A stretch of 64,000 nt of DNA from CALNZV01 sp942491115 (GTDB lineage Bacteria; Desulfobacterota; Desulfobacteria; Desulfobacterales; UBA5852). Where the stretch lies: NCBI GenBank assembly GCA_942491115.1, contig CALNZV010000020.1, forward strand, positions 1,240,001 through 1,304,000, in the 5' to 3' direction. Both the position numbers and the translations under genes were made by a program. Shown here one piece after another: positions 32,601 to 41,659 of the stretch (position 1 is the stretch's first letter; each line of letters starts with the position of its first letter). The notes under the pieces are model-generated. The model was not told the DNA's origin. It did not search any database and saw only the letters and a program-made list of their open reading frames with translations.

Positions 32601-34529
32601 ATGACCGCCAAACGCAACATTTACCTCAAGATGAAATCCCTTGAAGATGCCCGCACTGTGGTTCTGGAGCGGTTCGGAGGAAAACCGAAACCGGAATCCG
32701 CTACCATCCCATCCGTCGATGCGGTGGGCCGCATCCTCGCCACGCCTGTTTTTGCGAGATTGTCTTCGCCCAACTTCCACGCCGCCGCCATGGACGGTAT
32801 CGCCGTGAAGGCGGCCGACACCTTCGGAGCGTCCGAAACCCGACCACGGCGGTTGACCGTGGGCCGGGACACGGTTTTTCTCAATACCGGCCACGTTCTT
32901 CCCGAAGGAACCGACGCGGTGATCATGATTGAGCAGGTTAGAGTCCTCGACGAGGGGAGGCTTGAAATCGAGGCGCCGGCGTTTCCCTGGCAGCACGTTC
33001 GCCGAATGGGGGAAGACATCGTTGCGACTGAACTGCTCTTCGCACGGAATCATCGATTGACGCCATACTGCCTCGGGGCGCTGCTGTCCGCAGGCATATT
33101 GTCCGTCACTGTCAGGGAAAAGCCGCGGGTTCTCATATTGCCCACAGGGTCGGAGTTGGTGGACTGGCGGTCGGCCGATCTGGACGCCCTTAAACCCGGA
33201 CAAGTGCTCGAAACGAACTCAGCCGTGCTGGCCGCTCTGGTCGAAGCGCTTGGAGGCGAGGCCGAGCGTCATGAATTCGTATCAGACGATCCGACGGCCA
33301 TTGCGGATGCCGTCGGTCAGGCGGTTGAAGGTCCCTTTGATATGGTTCTCACGGTGGGGGGGTCTTCCGCCGGGTCGGAGGACTTCGCCAGACAGGTGGT
33401 GGAGGATATCGGTGAACTTCTCGTTCACGGCGTCACCATGATGCCCGGCAAACCGGCCCTGGTGGGGTGTGTCGGTCAGAAGCCCGTTATTGGCATCCCC
33501 GGCTATCCGGTATCGGCAATTATGGTGTTTGAACAGCTGGTCCAGCCGGTTCTGTGCGGTCTGTTGGGCATCGTCGAGGAGCCCCGACCCAGGGTCGTCG
33601 TTGAGACGAGCCGGAAAATACCCTCGAAGCTGGGCCTTGAAGAATTCTTACGGGTCAAGCTTGGGCGGGTGGGTGATCGGGTCGTTGCCGCGCCGCTTCC
33701 CCGGGGGGCCGGTAGCATCACCACGTTGACGGAGGCAGACGGGATTGTCAGGATACCGTCATCCAGCGAAGGCCTGGGTGATGGGGAAATAACCGAGGCC
33801 GAGCTTCTGAGGCCCCCGGCGAGCCTGGATCAAACCATCCTGATTGTGGGCAGCCATGACAATACCCTTGATATTCTGGCCGATGAGCTGCATCGGGACG
33901 GCACCGGATGTTCTCTTTCCTCAAGCCATGTCGGCAGCATGGGGGGGTTGATGGCCGTCCGCCGCGGCGTATGCCATCTGGCAGGGGCTCATCTCCTGGA
34001 TACGTCAGACGGCAGCTACAATGTCTCCTACATCCGGCGCTATCTGCCAGAGACCCCGGTTCGTCTCGTGAATATGGTTATCCGGGACCAGGGCCTGATC
34101 GTGCCAAAAGGAAATCCGAAAGGGATCCAATCCATCGAGGATTTGCGAAGAGACAACATCGCTTTCATCAACCGGCAGGGGGGCTCGGGTACCCGAATCC
34201 TTCTTGACTACCGCCTGGAGGAAACCGGTATCGACCCCTCGGCCATAATGGGCTACGACAACGAAGAGTTCACTCACATGGCGGTGGCGGTGGCGGTACT
34301 GAGTGGAACAGCAGATGTTGGGTTAGGCATCAGTGCCGCCGCCAAAGCCCTGGGGCTTGATTTTGTTCCAGTGGTCAGTGAGCAATACGATCTGGTGATA
34401 CCCGAGGCGGTGTTCGAAGTCACGATGATCCAGCGCCTGCTGGAGACAATCTGCAGCCGCCGTTTCAAGGAGCGGGTGAACGCTTTGGGCGGTTACGACA
34501 CGTCAAGAACCGGTGCCGTCATTCTCTGA
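32601..34529 (+). CDS. MoeA fused to a periplasmic-binding-like domain
   Basis: 642 residues. The first 400 are a second MoeA (SPNFHAAAMDGIAV, GHVLPEGTDAVIMIEQV, LPTGSELVDW, GGSSAGSEDFARQ, HGVTMMPGKPALVG, GIPGYPVSA). Residues from about 425 form a COG1910-type substrate-binding module: ILIVGSHDNTLDILADEL, then VPKGNPKGIQSIEDL, NRQGGSGTRILLDY and GTADVGLGISAAAKALGL. There is no signal peptide, so the module is cytoplasmic and may sense molybdate, tungstate or a cofactor. MoeA-binding-domain fusions are known in archaea and deltaproteobacteria. ATG 32601 is chosen; a TTG at 32553 would add 16 residues. Confidence 0.92.
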   Translation: MTAKRNIYLKMKSLEDARTVVLERFGGKPKPESATIPSVDAVGRILATPVFARLSSPNFHAAAMDGIAVKAADTFGASETRPRRLTVGRDTVFLNTGHVLPEGTDAVIMIEQVRVLDEGRLEIEAPAFPWQHVRRMGEDIVATELLFARNHRLTPYCLGALLSAGILSVTVREKPRVLILPTGSELVDWRSADLDALKPGQVLETNSAVLAALVEALGGEAERHEFVSDDPTAIADAVGQAVEGPFDMVLTVGGSSAGSEDFARQVVEDIGELLVHGVTMMPGKPALVGCVGQKPVIGIPGYPVSAIMVFEQLVQPVLCGLLGIVEEPRPRVVVETSRKIPSKLGLEEFLRVKLGRVGDRVVAAPLPRGAGSITTLTEADGIVRIPSSSEGLGDGEITEAELLRPPASLDQTILIVGSHDNTLDILADELHRDGTGCSLSSSHVGSMGGLMAVRRGVCHLAGAHLLDTSDGSYNVSYIRRYLPETPVRLVNMVIRDQGLIVPKGNPKGIQSIEDLRRDNIAFINRQGGSGTRILLDYRLEETGIDPSAIMGYDNEEFTHMAVAVAVLSGTADVGLGISAAAKALGLDFVPVVSEQYDLVIPEAVFEVTMIQRLLETICSRRFKERVNALGGYDTSRTGAVIL

Positions 34530-34564
34530 GGGGTTCCATGAAAACGGTCAGTAGATGAAACCAC

Positions 34565-34948
34565 TCACCATAAAAAGAGAAAACCGGTGACCGCCGCGGG
34601 CGCGATGGTCTCGATTTTAAGTTCGGTGACAACCGGCAGCTCGCCGCAGAGCTCAGGACACCGGTAGGCCATCGCGGCAGCGGAAACCCCCGTGTCATAA
34701 AGCCAAACGATGTGGGTTGCCCCGGCCCCGGCAGCCCTCTCAACGACCCGCCGCCGGCACCCGGTTACGTCCATGTAGGGCATGAGAAGGCTGGGGGACA
34801 GCGCTGCCGGATCATGGTCCTCATGGAAGGCGCCAACGTACTCATAACCGAATGCCATTTGCTCATCAATCTCGACCAGCTGAACGTGGGTGGAACAGCC
34901 GGTGGTCATCATCGCGATGATCATCAGAGCCGTGATTGGGGTTCTCAT
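34565..34948 (-). CDS. Small lipoprotein, weakly DUF4156/RcsF-like
   Basis: 127 residues. The signal peptide ends MMTTGCS, giving Cys19 or nearby as the lipid site. The mature part has conserved-looking Cys residues (VTGCRRRVVERAAGAGATHIVW, AYRCPELCGEL) arranged like DUF4156/RcsF proteins, where Cys pairs and an Ala-rich helix occur. A frame open to 35038 adds a leader without sense; ATG 34948 follows GAGGATTTCC. The role is unknown, probably in the envelope. It is convergent with moeA and divergent from the Nudix gene. Confidence 0.65.
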   Translation of the reverse strand: MRTPITALMIIAMMTTGCSTHVQLVEIDEQMAFGYEYVGAFHEDHDPAALSPSLLMPYMDVTGCRRRVVERAAGAGATHIVWLYDTGVSAAAMAYRCPELCGELPVVTELKIETIAPAAVTGFLFLW

Positions 34949-35087
34949 AGGGGAAATCCTCTTTGAAACGGCCTCTGGCATCGACAGCTTTCGCCAGGAA
35001 ACGGTTGTTGATAATCGATCTATCGACCGAACCGTCATCCGACTTGAGCAAAAAAGTATTTTCGACTACAGATAAGGGGCTGATGAT

Positions 35088-35669
35088 ATGGATCTTTTTG
35101 AAACCCGTCGACTGATGAGCCAGGGACATTTGAGTCTTTTCGGCACGGACTACCAAGATCGCTTGGGTTCAAGAAAACAATGGGTATTTGTTTCCCGGAA
35201 CGATCCTCCGAAACTGACATCCGGTCGTTTCGACCGGCCGGACGCGGTTGTGATCGCTGCGACCCATGTCGACCGGCGTGCCGTCGTCGTCATCAAAGAA
35301 TTCAGGGTTCCTCTTGGCGGCTATCAATACGGATTCCCCGCCGGCCTCGTGGACCCGGGTGAAACCATTGAAGGCGCGGCAGTCAGGGAATTGAAGGAGG
35401 AAACAGGGCTCGACCTTGGTCGCATATCGAGTATAAGCCCCCCCATTTACTCTTCCTCGGGAATGACGGACGAGTCCATCAGCATGGTCTTTTGCGAGTG
35501 CAGCGGAGCCCCATCGATCGATGCCAATGAGGCCTCCGAAGATATAACCGTTCGCTTTGTCGATCAGAGTGATGCCCGGGGTTTGTGCCTCGACGTCGAT
35601 GCCCGAGTGGACGCAAAAGCGTGGCTTGTGCTCTATAGCTTCGCCATGACGGGCAAGATAAGCGGTTGA
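35088..35669 (+). CDS. Nudix hydrolase (ADP-ribose pyrophosphatase-like)
   Basis: 193 residues. The Nudix box fits G-x5-E-x7-REL-x-EE-x-G: GLVDPGETIEGAAVREL then KEETGLDLG. The preceding VVVIKEFRVPLGGYQYGFPAG is typical of ADP-sugar diphosphatases, which split ADP-ribose to AMP and ribose phosphate. The exact substrate is not certain. It is a single gene. Confidence 0.9.
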   Translation: MDLFETRRLMSQGHLSLFGTDYQDRLGSRKQWVFVSRNDPPKLTSGRFDRPDAVVIAATHVDRRAVVVIKEFRVPLGGYQYGFPAGLVDPGETIEGAAVRELKEETGLDLGRISSISPPIYSSSGMTDESISMVFCECSGAPSIDANEASEDITVRFVDQSDARGLCLDVDARVDAKAWLVLYSFAMTGKISG

Positions 35670-35763
35670 CAGACGAAGGCCTGACCCTAGCCTGTGACAT
35701 CGACTTCGATGGACACCTTGATTGCCGAAACAGGTCGTTGACCCTGTCTAACGAGGTGAGATA

Positions 35764-37221
35764 ATGGTTTGCCTGAACCGATCCATATGGCTCCCCGACA
35801 GGCCTCAAGCCGCCTTTCGTTTCCTTTCCGACATGTCTAACCTGTCCGAATGGGATCCGAGCGTCGCGGAGGCCTCCCGCCTGTCCCAAGGCCCTATAAG
35901 CGAAGGATCAAGGTTCCGACTGGTAATGACACTGGGGCCGTTTTCCATTCACATGACTTACCGGATCACCCGGTTCGTTCCTCCGGCATTCATGGAATTT
36001 TCCGGACGGGGGGAGACTTTCCAGGCCGTGGATCAGATCACCCTCGCGCCCTTTGACGGGGGAACCCGTGTCCACTATCGGGTCTGGGTCACGGCAGCCT
36101 CGCCTCCGGCCGGGATCGCTGCCATTCTCGTCAAGATGTGGTTCAAGCAAAATGCCCGGATTGCCCTGACGCGATTGTGCCAGGCCTTCACGCCACCCAT
36201 CGCCGGACTGCGGATCACACCGGGCGCACGCCTTGCCGACGCCACGATCTTACCAGGATTGATTGGGTTTTCGCGGTTGGGATATCACTGGAGTCGCCGT
36301 CGGTGGAGGCCCATGGCCAAGGATCTTTCCGGTCGATGCCATGTGGTGACCGGCGCCACCTCAGGCATTGGGAAGGCGGCGGCCTATCGGCTGGCAGGAA
36401 TGGGGGCAACCGTGATCGTGGTTGCCCGCAATCCGTTATCCGCAGAAGCGGTTGTCGGCGAGGTACGCCGTCACACCGGCAACCCATCCGTTTTTTTCGA
36501 ACTGGCGGATTTGAGTCGAATGGAGCAGGTCCGGCAGTTGGCGGATCGGCTCGTTCGGAGGCCCGGTGGCATCCATGGGCTGATCAATAATGCAGGCGCT
36601 CTGTTCCGACACCAACAGCAAACCCCCGAGGGTCACGACATGTCCCTGGCGGTCAATCTGATGGGCCCTTTCCTGCTGACGAATCTTCTGATACCGACCC
36701 TGACGGCCAGTTCTCCCTCCCGGATTATCATGGTGTCTTCAGGGGGAATGTACCTGCAGCCCATGTCCATTGGTCTTCTGGAGCAACCCGCCCCTCGTTA
36801 CAACGGCGTTCAGGCCTACGCGGTTGCCAAACGTGCTCAGGTGATCCTAACCACCATATGGAACGATGTCCTCGCAAAACGAGGGGTTTCCGTTCATTCC
36901 ATGCATCCGGGATGGGTCGACACTCCGGGCATCTCCAAAAGCCTGCCCGGATTTCACCGAATAGCGAGACGGATACTTCGATCGCCTCATCAAGGAGCCG
37001 ACACGGTGGTATGGCTTGCCGCGGCTGATGAGCCTCGACTCGCACCCGGTGGATTCTGGCTGGACAGGCGCCTTCATCCGGTTCATGTTCGGGAAGTTAC
37101 GAGAGAGACGGAGGCCGATCGCCAGGCCCTCTGGGCATTTCTTTGCCGAAAGGTGGGCTGGGCTGATGAGGCTGCTTGCCTATCCGCAGCGATGGATGGA
37201 AGAAAGGATATCGAACAATGA
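35764..37221 (+). CDS. SRPBCC domain fused to a short-chain dehydrogenase
   Basis: 485 residues. Residues 1-150 form an SRPBCC (START-like, polyketide cyclase) ligand-binding domain (IWLPDRPQAAFRFLSDM, WDPSVAEASRL, VDQITLAPFDGGTRVHYRV). Residues 190-450 are an SDR: CHVVTGATSGIGKAAAYRLAG with the TGxxxGxG loop, NNAG, MVSSGGMYL and catalytic YAVAK. The dehydrogenase half resembles DHRS12/WWOX-type enzymes. One chain that binds a hydrophobic ligand and oxidises or reduces it is a reasonable inference. The stop overlaps the next start by four bases (ATGA). Confidence 0.87.
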   Translation: MVCLNRSIWLPDRPQAAFRFLSDMSNLSEWDPSVAEASRLSQGPISEGSRFRLVMTLGPFSIHMTYRITRFVPPAFMEFSGRGETFQAVDQITLAPFDGGTRVHYRVWVTAASPPAGIAAILVKMWFKQNARIALTRLCQAFTPPIAGLRITPGARLADATILPGLIGFSRLGYHWSRRRWRPMAKDLSGRCHVVTGATSGIGKAAAYRLAGMGATVIVVARNPLSAEAVVGEVRRHTGNPSVFFELADLSRMEQVRQLADRLVRRPGGIHGLINNAGALFRHQQQTPEGHDMSLAVNLMGPFLLTNLLIPTLTASSPSRIIMVSSGGMYLQPMSIGLLEQPAPRYNGVQAYAVAKRAQVILTTIWNDVLAKRGVSVHSMHPGWVDTPGISKSLPGFHRIARRILRSPHQGADTVVWLAAADEPRLAPGGFWLDRRLHPVHVREVTRETEADRQALWAFLCRKVGWADEAACLSAAMDGRKDIEQ

Positions 37222-37775
37222 GGACCATTTCGATCCCGAAAGGACGTGCCTGCCGACTTGGGGCGGTATTGGCTTCTTGGTTGCTTCTGCTTGCTTGTGC
37301 GACGGGTATCTCGAGCCAGAGCAAGGCCTTGGTCGATTATGGCGGCCCCTTCGACCCTCTCTCGCAAAATCCGGACGGGTTCAATGGTAAGGTCGTTTTG
37401 GTCGGTGGCCGAATACTGGAGGTGACCACCGGATCGACCATCAGTGAAGTGACCGTTCTCCAGCATCCCCTTGACGCGGCCTCGGATCGGCCCAAAGCGG
37501 AGAAAGGATCGTCCGGGCGGTTTATCATTGAGACGGAATCCTTTTTGGACCCGGAAGTTTATCGGAGAAGCTATTACATAACGGTGGTGGGCAGAGTTGT
37601 TGGAAAAAGCGAGCAGCAGGTGGGGGGGCATTCCATTACCCTGCCACGAATCGAACCCATGGAAACCAAGTTATGGATTCCGAGTGCCGGATCCAGTGGG
37701 CCTGGGGTATCCTTCGGGGTCGGGGTGGGTTCTGGCGGCTCTGGCGGGGGCGTGGGCGTCGGAACGTGGTTTTGA
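37218..37775 (+). CDS. Slp-family outer-membrane lipoprotein
   Basis: 185 residues. The signal peptide ends LLLLACATG, giving a lipobox Cys. The mature protein has Slp-family features: FNGKVVLVGGRILEVT, TVLQHPLDAASDRP, SSGRFIIETESFLDPEVY and YYITVVGRVVG. An extended Gly/Ser-rich C-terminus (GVGVGSGGSGGGVGVG) follows. It is probably an outer-membrane lipoprotein linked to stress. It is coupled to the SRPBCC-SDR gene by a four-base overlap, so the two are probably co-made. Confidence 0.85.
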   Translation: MRTISIPKGRACRLGAVLASWLLLLACATGISSQSKALVDYGGPFDPLSQNPDGFNGKVVLVGGRILEVTTGSTISEVTVLQHPLDAASDRPKAEKGSSGRFIIETESFLDPEVYRRSYYITVVGRVVGKSEQQVGGHSITLPRIEPMETKLWIPSAGSSGPGVSFGVGVGSGGSGGGVGVGTWF

Positions 37776-37809
37776 ACCGCATGGCTGCCGTATCAAGGTT
37801 TCCGGTTGC

Positions 37810-38097
37810 TCAATGATCCGCGTCTGTGTTCATCCGTTCCTTCAACGCTTTTCCGACCTTGAAACACGGTAATTTTTTTGGCTTGACGGCGACCGGCTCG
37901 CCCGTTTTGGGGTTTCTCCCCTCATATCCCTCGTAGTGCTTGACTTTGAAGGTGCCGAAGCCCCGAATGTCCACCCGCTCATTTCGGCTCAACGTATCGG
38001 CCATGCATGCAAACATCGTGTCGATGACCAGTTTGGCCTTTTTTTGTGAGATGTTAACTTTTTCAGCCAGCAGTCGATTCAGTTCCTCACCTGTCAT
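37810..38097 (-). CDS. HU/IHF-family DNA-binding protein
   Basis: 95 residues from MTGEELNRLLAEK. The family signature is RGFGTFKVKHYEGYEGRNPKTGEPV, the beta-arm with the DNA-intercalating Pro; the helical base is VNISQKKAKLVIDTMF. The C-terminus KLPCFKVGKALKERMN looks more like an IHF subunit than HU. It bends DNA in the nucleoid, which would matter for the sigma-54 promoters here. ATG 38097 follows GGGAGC; a longer start at 38121 is less likely. Confidence 0.93.
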   Translation of the reverse strand: MTGEELNRLLAEKVNISQKKAKLVIDTMFACMADTLSRNERVDIRGFGTFKVKHYEGYEGRNPKTGEPVAVKPKKLPCFKVGKALKERMNTDADH

Positions 38098-38472
38098 TTC
38101 AATCTGCTCCCAGGTCGGCAATTAGAAGACGGAATCGCATCCGTCCCTCAGGGAATCCTGCCGGTTGCCGGCCCCTCGTGTCCCAGGGAGATGCCGATAG
38201 CAACCATAGACAAAACCAATCCTGTTTGTCTTCATTATGACGGTTTTCTCTCAGATGGCAATACGGTATAATTACGGTAATAATACGGATACTGATCGCG
38301 TAACAAACGGCTGCAAACAGGTCTTTGAGAACTCGTCGTCGCTGGTCGAAAAGACGGTTCCAGAGGATTTTCGGCAGTATTTAAAGCGGTATCGGTGAGT
38401 TAAAAGGAGTTGTGCGCTATGGCCCGGGGGATTGCCCGGTGCCTTGAAGTCGCGGCACCGGGCAATGGGCAT
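38098..38472. other. Region between HU/IHF gene and glnA
   Basis: 375 bases with no supported gene. A strong hairpin lies at its right end, just after the glnA stop. The left part would carry the promoter of the HU/IHF gene. Confidence 0.4.
38431..38466 (-). terminator. Strong hairpin after glnA
   Basis: ATTGCCCGGTGCC pairs perfectly over 13 bases with GGCACCGGGCAAT, with a ten-base loop. It starts seven bases past the glnA stop. No T-run follows on the minus strand, so it may act as an mRNA 3'-end stabiliser or a Rho-assisted stop rather than a classical terminator. Confidence 0.6.
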
Positions 38473-39885
38473 TTAGATATCATAGTAAAGGAAGAACTCG
38501 TGGGGATGAGGTCGAAGTTTGATTTCGTTGACCTCGTTTTCGGTTTTGTATTCAATCCAGGTGTCGATCACGTCTTTGGTGAAAACATCGCCTTTGAGCA
38601 GGAAGTCATGGTCGGCTTCCAGGGCGGCCAGTGCTTCGTCCAAGGAGCCTGGAGCCGATGGAATTTCGGCCAGTTCCTCCGGAGGCAGCCCGTAGATATC
38701 CTTGTCCAGGGGCTCACCGGGATCGATTTTGTTTTCGATGCCGTCGAGAGCGGCCATCAAGATCGCTGAAAACGCCAAGTATCCATTGCAGGACGGATCG
38801 GGTGTTCTGAACTCGATCCGCTTGGCTTTGGGCGATGCTGAATACATGGGGATGCGGATGGCCGCACTCCGGTTACGGCTCGAATAGGCAAGATTGACCG
38901 GCGCTTCGAAACCGGGCACCAGACGCTTGTAGGAATTGGTGGTCGGGTTGGTAAAGGCGCACACGGCTTTGCAATGCTTGAGAATTCCGCCGATGGCGTG
39001 GAGGGCCGTTTCGGAAACGCCGGCATAGCCGTCGCCGGCGAACAGGGGCTGACCCTCTTTCCAGATGCTCAGATGGGTGTGCATTCCCGTCCCGTTGTCC
39101 TCGAAGAGCGGTTTGGGCATAAAGGTCACGGTGTACCCATGACGGTAGGCAACATTTTTAAGGACATATTTGAACCACAGCAGCTGATCGCTCATCTGAA
39201 CCAGGGGCTGGAATCGCATGTCGATTTCGGCCTGACCGGCAGTGGCCACTTCATGGTGCTGCGCCTCGATGGGGATACCCAGATTCTCCAGGGTCAGCAG
39301 CATCTCCGTTCTCAAATCCTGAAATTTGTCTGTCGGGGGAACCGGGAAATATCCTTGTTTGTGGCGGGGTTTGTAGCCCTGGTTCGGGGCCTCATCCCGT
39401 CCGGTGTTCCAAATGCCCTCGACCGAATCGATCTCGTAGAATGCCCCGTTGCGGGCCGATTCGAAACGAATGTCGTCAAAGATGAAAAACTCAGCCTCCG
39501 GACCGATGTAAGCCGTGTCTCCGATACCGGTGCTCTTCAAATAGGCCTCCGCTTTCTGTGCGATGTAGCGGGGGTCGCGGGTATAGGATTCCCGGGTGAT
39601 CGGGTCAACGATGTTGCAAAGCAATACCAGGGTCGGCACTTCGAAAAAAGGATCCATTCTGGCGGTGGCTGGATCGGGGATGACCAGCATGTCACTGGCG
39701 TTGATGGGCTGCCAGCCCCGGATGCTGGAGCCGTCGAAACCGTATCCGTCGTCGAAACTCTCCGTTGACAGCTCGCCGATGGGTACGGTGAAATGCTGTT
39801 GGATGCCTGGAAAATCGATGAAACGGAAATCGACCACTTTGGCTCCGTTATCCTTTGCGAAATCAAGTACCTCTTTGGGTTTCAT
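38473..39885 (-). CDS. glnA: Glutamine synthetase, type I
   Basis: 470 residues, the normal GSI length. Active-site segments are visible: FDGSSIRGW, AEFFIFDDI, the glutamate-binding HHEVATAGQAEIDMRF, and MHTHLSIWK. The adenylylation Tyr sits in DIYGLPPEELAEIP, matching the E. coli NLYDLPPEE site, and glnE is in this window. It makes glutamine from glutamate and ammonia. ATG follows AAGGAGG. It is the last gene of a glnD-amtB-glnB-glnA series on the minus strand, 74 bases after glnB. Confidence 0.97.
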   Translation of the reverse strand: MKPKEVLDFAKDNGAKVVDFRFIDFPGIQQHFTVPIGELSTESFDDGYGFDGSSIRGWQPINASDMLVIPDPATARMDPFFEVPTLVLLCNIVDPITRESYTRDPRYIAQKAEAYLKSTGIGDTAYIGPEAEFFIFDDIRFESARNGAFYEIDSVEGIWNTGRDEAPNQGYKPRHKQGYFPVPPTDKFQDLRTEMLLTLENLGIPIEAQHHEVATAGQAEIDMRFQPLVQMSDQLLWFKYVLKNVAYRHGYTVTFMPKPLFEDNGTGMHTHLSIWKEGQPLFAGDGYAGVSETALHAIGGILKHCKAVCAFTNPTTNSYKRLVPGFEAPVNLAYSSRNRSAAIRIPMYSASPKAKRIEFRTPDPSCNGYLAFSAILMAALDGIENKIDPGEPLDKDIYGLPPEELAEIPSAPGSLDEALAALEADHDFLLKGDVFTKDVIDTWIEYKTENEVNEIKLRPHPHEFFLYYDI

Positions 39886-39959
39886 GAACGTTTCCTCCTT
39901 GGTTGGCTACAATGCGATTGGTATCTATCGATAACAGCGAACACGATGACGGTGATCAA

Positions 39960-40298
39960 TCATATGGCGTCGGCTCCCGTCTCACCGGTCCGGACGCGAA
40001 TCGCTTCCTCAACGGTGAAGACAAAAATTTTCCCGTCACCCAACTTTCCAGTGTGAGCCGCTTCCCTGATTTTATCCACAACCTGGGCAGCCTGGCTGGC
40101 CGGCACCACCACATCAATTTTGACTTTGGGGATGAAATCGACCACGTATTCGGCCCCCCGGTAGATTTCTTTGTGCCCTTTCTGACGACCGTAGCCCTTG
40201 ACTTCGGTGATGGTCATTCCCTGGATGCCGATGTCATTCAGGGCCTCTTTGACGTCATCGAGCTTGAACGGCTTGATGATCGCTTCGATCTTCTTCAT
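39960..40298 (-). CDS. PII signal-transduction protein (GlnB/GlnK type)
   Basis: 112 residues, the full PII length. It begins MKKIEAIIKPFKLDDVKEAL. The T-loop is GYGRQKGHKEIYRGAEYVV, with Tyr51 available for uridylylation by GlnD. The B-loop and C-loop follow (GKLGDGKIFV, AIRVRTGE). It senses ATP/ADP and 2-oxoglutarate and would control AmtB, which is encoded just upstream. ATG follows AGGAGG. It stands 44 bases after amtB. Confidence 0.96.
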   Translation of the reverse strand: MKKIEAIIKPFKLDDVKEALNDIGIQGMTITEVKGYGRQKGHKEIYRGAEYVVDFIPKVKIDVVVPASQAAQVVDKIREAAHTGKLGDGKIFVFTVEEAIRVRTGETGADAI

Positions 40299-40342
40299 GG
40301 TTGTTCCTCCTATGGGTATAATTTGTCCTGAACCGTTGCGGG

Positions 40343-41659
40343 TTAAAAGGCGATTTCAAATCCCCGTTCGCCGTGTTGAGAACTGTCGAGCCCCTCGATT
40401 TCAGAATCCCGATCGACCCTCAGGCCACCGGTGACGGCCCGGGTAATCATCGCAATGATCCACGTCCCGACAGCAGTGAAGGCAGCAGTGGCCAGGATTG
40501 AAACGATCTGGATCCATACTTGGCCAGGGTTTCCGAAAAACAGTCCGACCCCGGCCTCGTTGACCGAAGGATCGGCGAAAAAACCGGTAGCAAGCGCACC
40601 CCAGATGCCGCAGACGCCATGGACCCCAAAGGCGTCGAGGGAATCATCGTATCCCAGGCGCTCCTTCAGTTTGGCAACACTGAAATAGCCCAGAAGTCCC
40701 GCGACAATACCGATGATGAGGGAGGAGGGCATGCTGACGAATCCGGCGGCCGGGGTAATGGCGACCAGCCCTGCCACCACTCCCGATGCCATGCCGAGCA
40801 CCGTTGGTTTTCGAGTACCCACCCACTCGGCAGCCATCCAGGCCAGGGCGCCCACGGCCGCAGAGGTGTTGGTCACCAGGAATGCCGAGGCGGCGATGCC
40901 GTCGGCGGCCAATTGACTGCCGGCGTTGAAACCGAACCAACCGAACCAGAGAAGGGCCGCGCCCAGAGCCGTCAGGGTGATGCTGGACGGGAACATGGCG
41001 TCTTTACCGAAGCCGATGCGTTTGCCCAGCATGAGGCACAACACGAGGCCCGCGACACCGGCGTTAATGTGAACGACGGTGCCTCCCGCAAAATCCAAAG
41101 CCCCCATCGCCCCCATCCAGCCGCCACCCCACACCCAATGGGCCATGGGGCAGTAGATCAAAATCACCCATAAGACAGTAAACACGATCCAAGAGGAAAA
41201 TTTCATGCGATCCACAACGGACCCAAGAACCAAGGCGACGGTAATGCATGCGAAGGTCATCTGAAACAACAGGAAGACGTAGGTAGGGATCGTTCCCGAG
41301 AGACTGTCGACACCAATTCCTTTTAGGAACAGATGGTCAAGTCCTCCCACCATCCCTCCCAGACTGGGACCGAAGGCCAGAGAGTAGCCCCCGACCACCC
41401 AGATCACACTGGCAAGACAATAGGCCACGAGGGTCATGGCGATAGTGTTCAGGAGGTTCTTGTACCGGGATAGGCCTCCGTAGAATAGGGCCAGTCCGGC
41501 CGGAGTCATCACCATCACCAAGGCCGTGGAAACAATGATCCAGGCCGTATCACCGGAATTGAGCTGATCTTCGGCCAGCGCGTATGGCACGGCGGCCAAT
41601 AAAAACCAACCGGTTGCTACCGTTAACAGCAATCTTCTGCTCCACAAACGCCTCAACAT
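40343..41659 (-). CDS. amtB: Ammonium transporter AmtB
   Basis: 438 residues. A signal-like N-terminus (TGWFLLAAVPYALAEDQL) is followed by about eleven helices with Amt hallmarks: TPAGLALFYGGLSRYKN, FDFAGG-like ALDFAGGTVVHINAG, LLWFGWFGFNAGS, FGVHGVCGIWGALATG. It carries ammonium into the cell and is gated by PII. The start ATG lies inside the end of glnD (seven-base overlap), with AGGAGG upstream. The C-terminal tail (EIEGLDSSQHGERGFE) is the PII-binding helix. Confidence 0.96.
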   Translation of the reverse strand: MLRRLWSRRLLLTVATGWFLLAAVPYALAEDQLNSGDTAWIIVSTALVMVMTPAGLALFYGGLSRYKNLLNTIAMTLVAYCLASVIWVVGGYSLAFGPSLGGMVGGLDHLFLKGIGVDSLSGTIPTYVFLLFQMTFACITVALVLGSVVDRMKFSSWIVFTVLWVILIYCPMAHWVWGGGWMGAMGALDFAGGTVVHINAGVAGLVLCLMLGKRIGFGKDAMFPSSITLTALGAALLWFGWFGFNAGSQLAADGIAASAFLVTNTSAAVGALAWMAAEWVGTRKPTVLGMASGVVAGLVAITPAAGFVSMPSSLIIGIVAGLLGYFSVAKLKERLGYDDSLDAFGVHGVCGIWGALATGFFADPSVNEAGVGLFFGNPGQVWIQIVSILATAAFTAVGTWIIAMITRAVTGGLRVDRDSEIEGLDSSQHGERGFEIAF

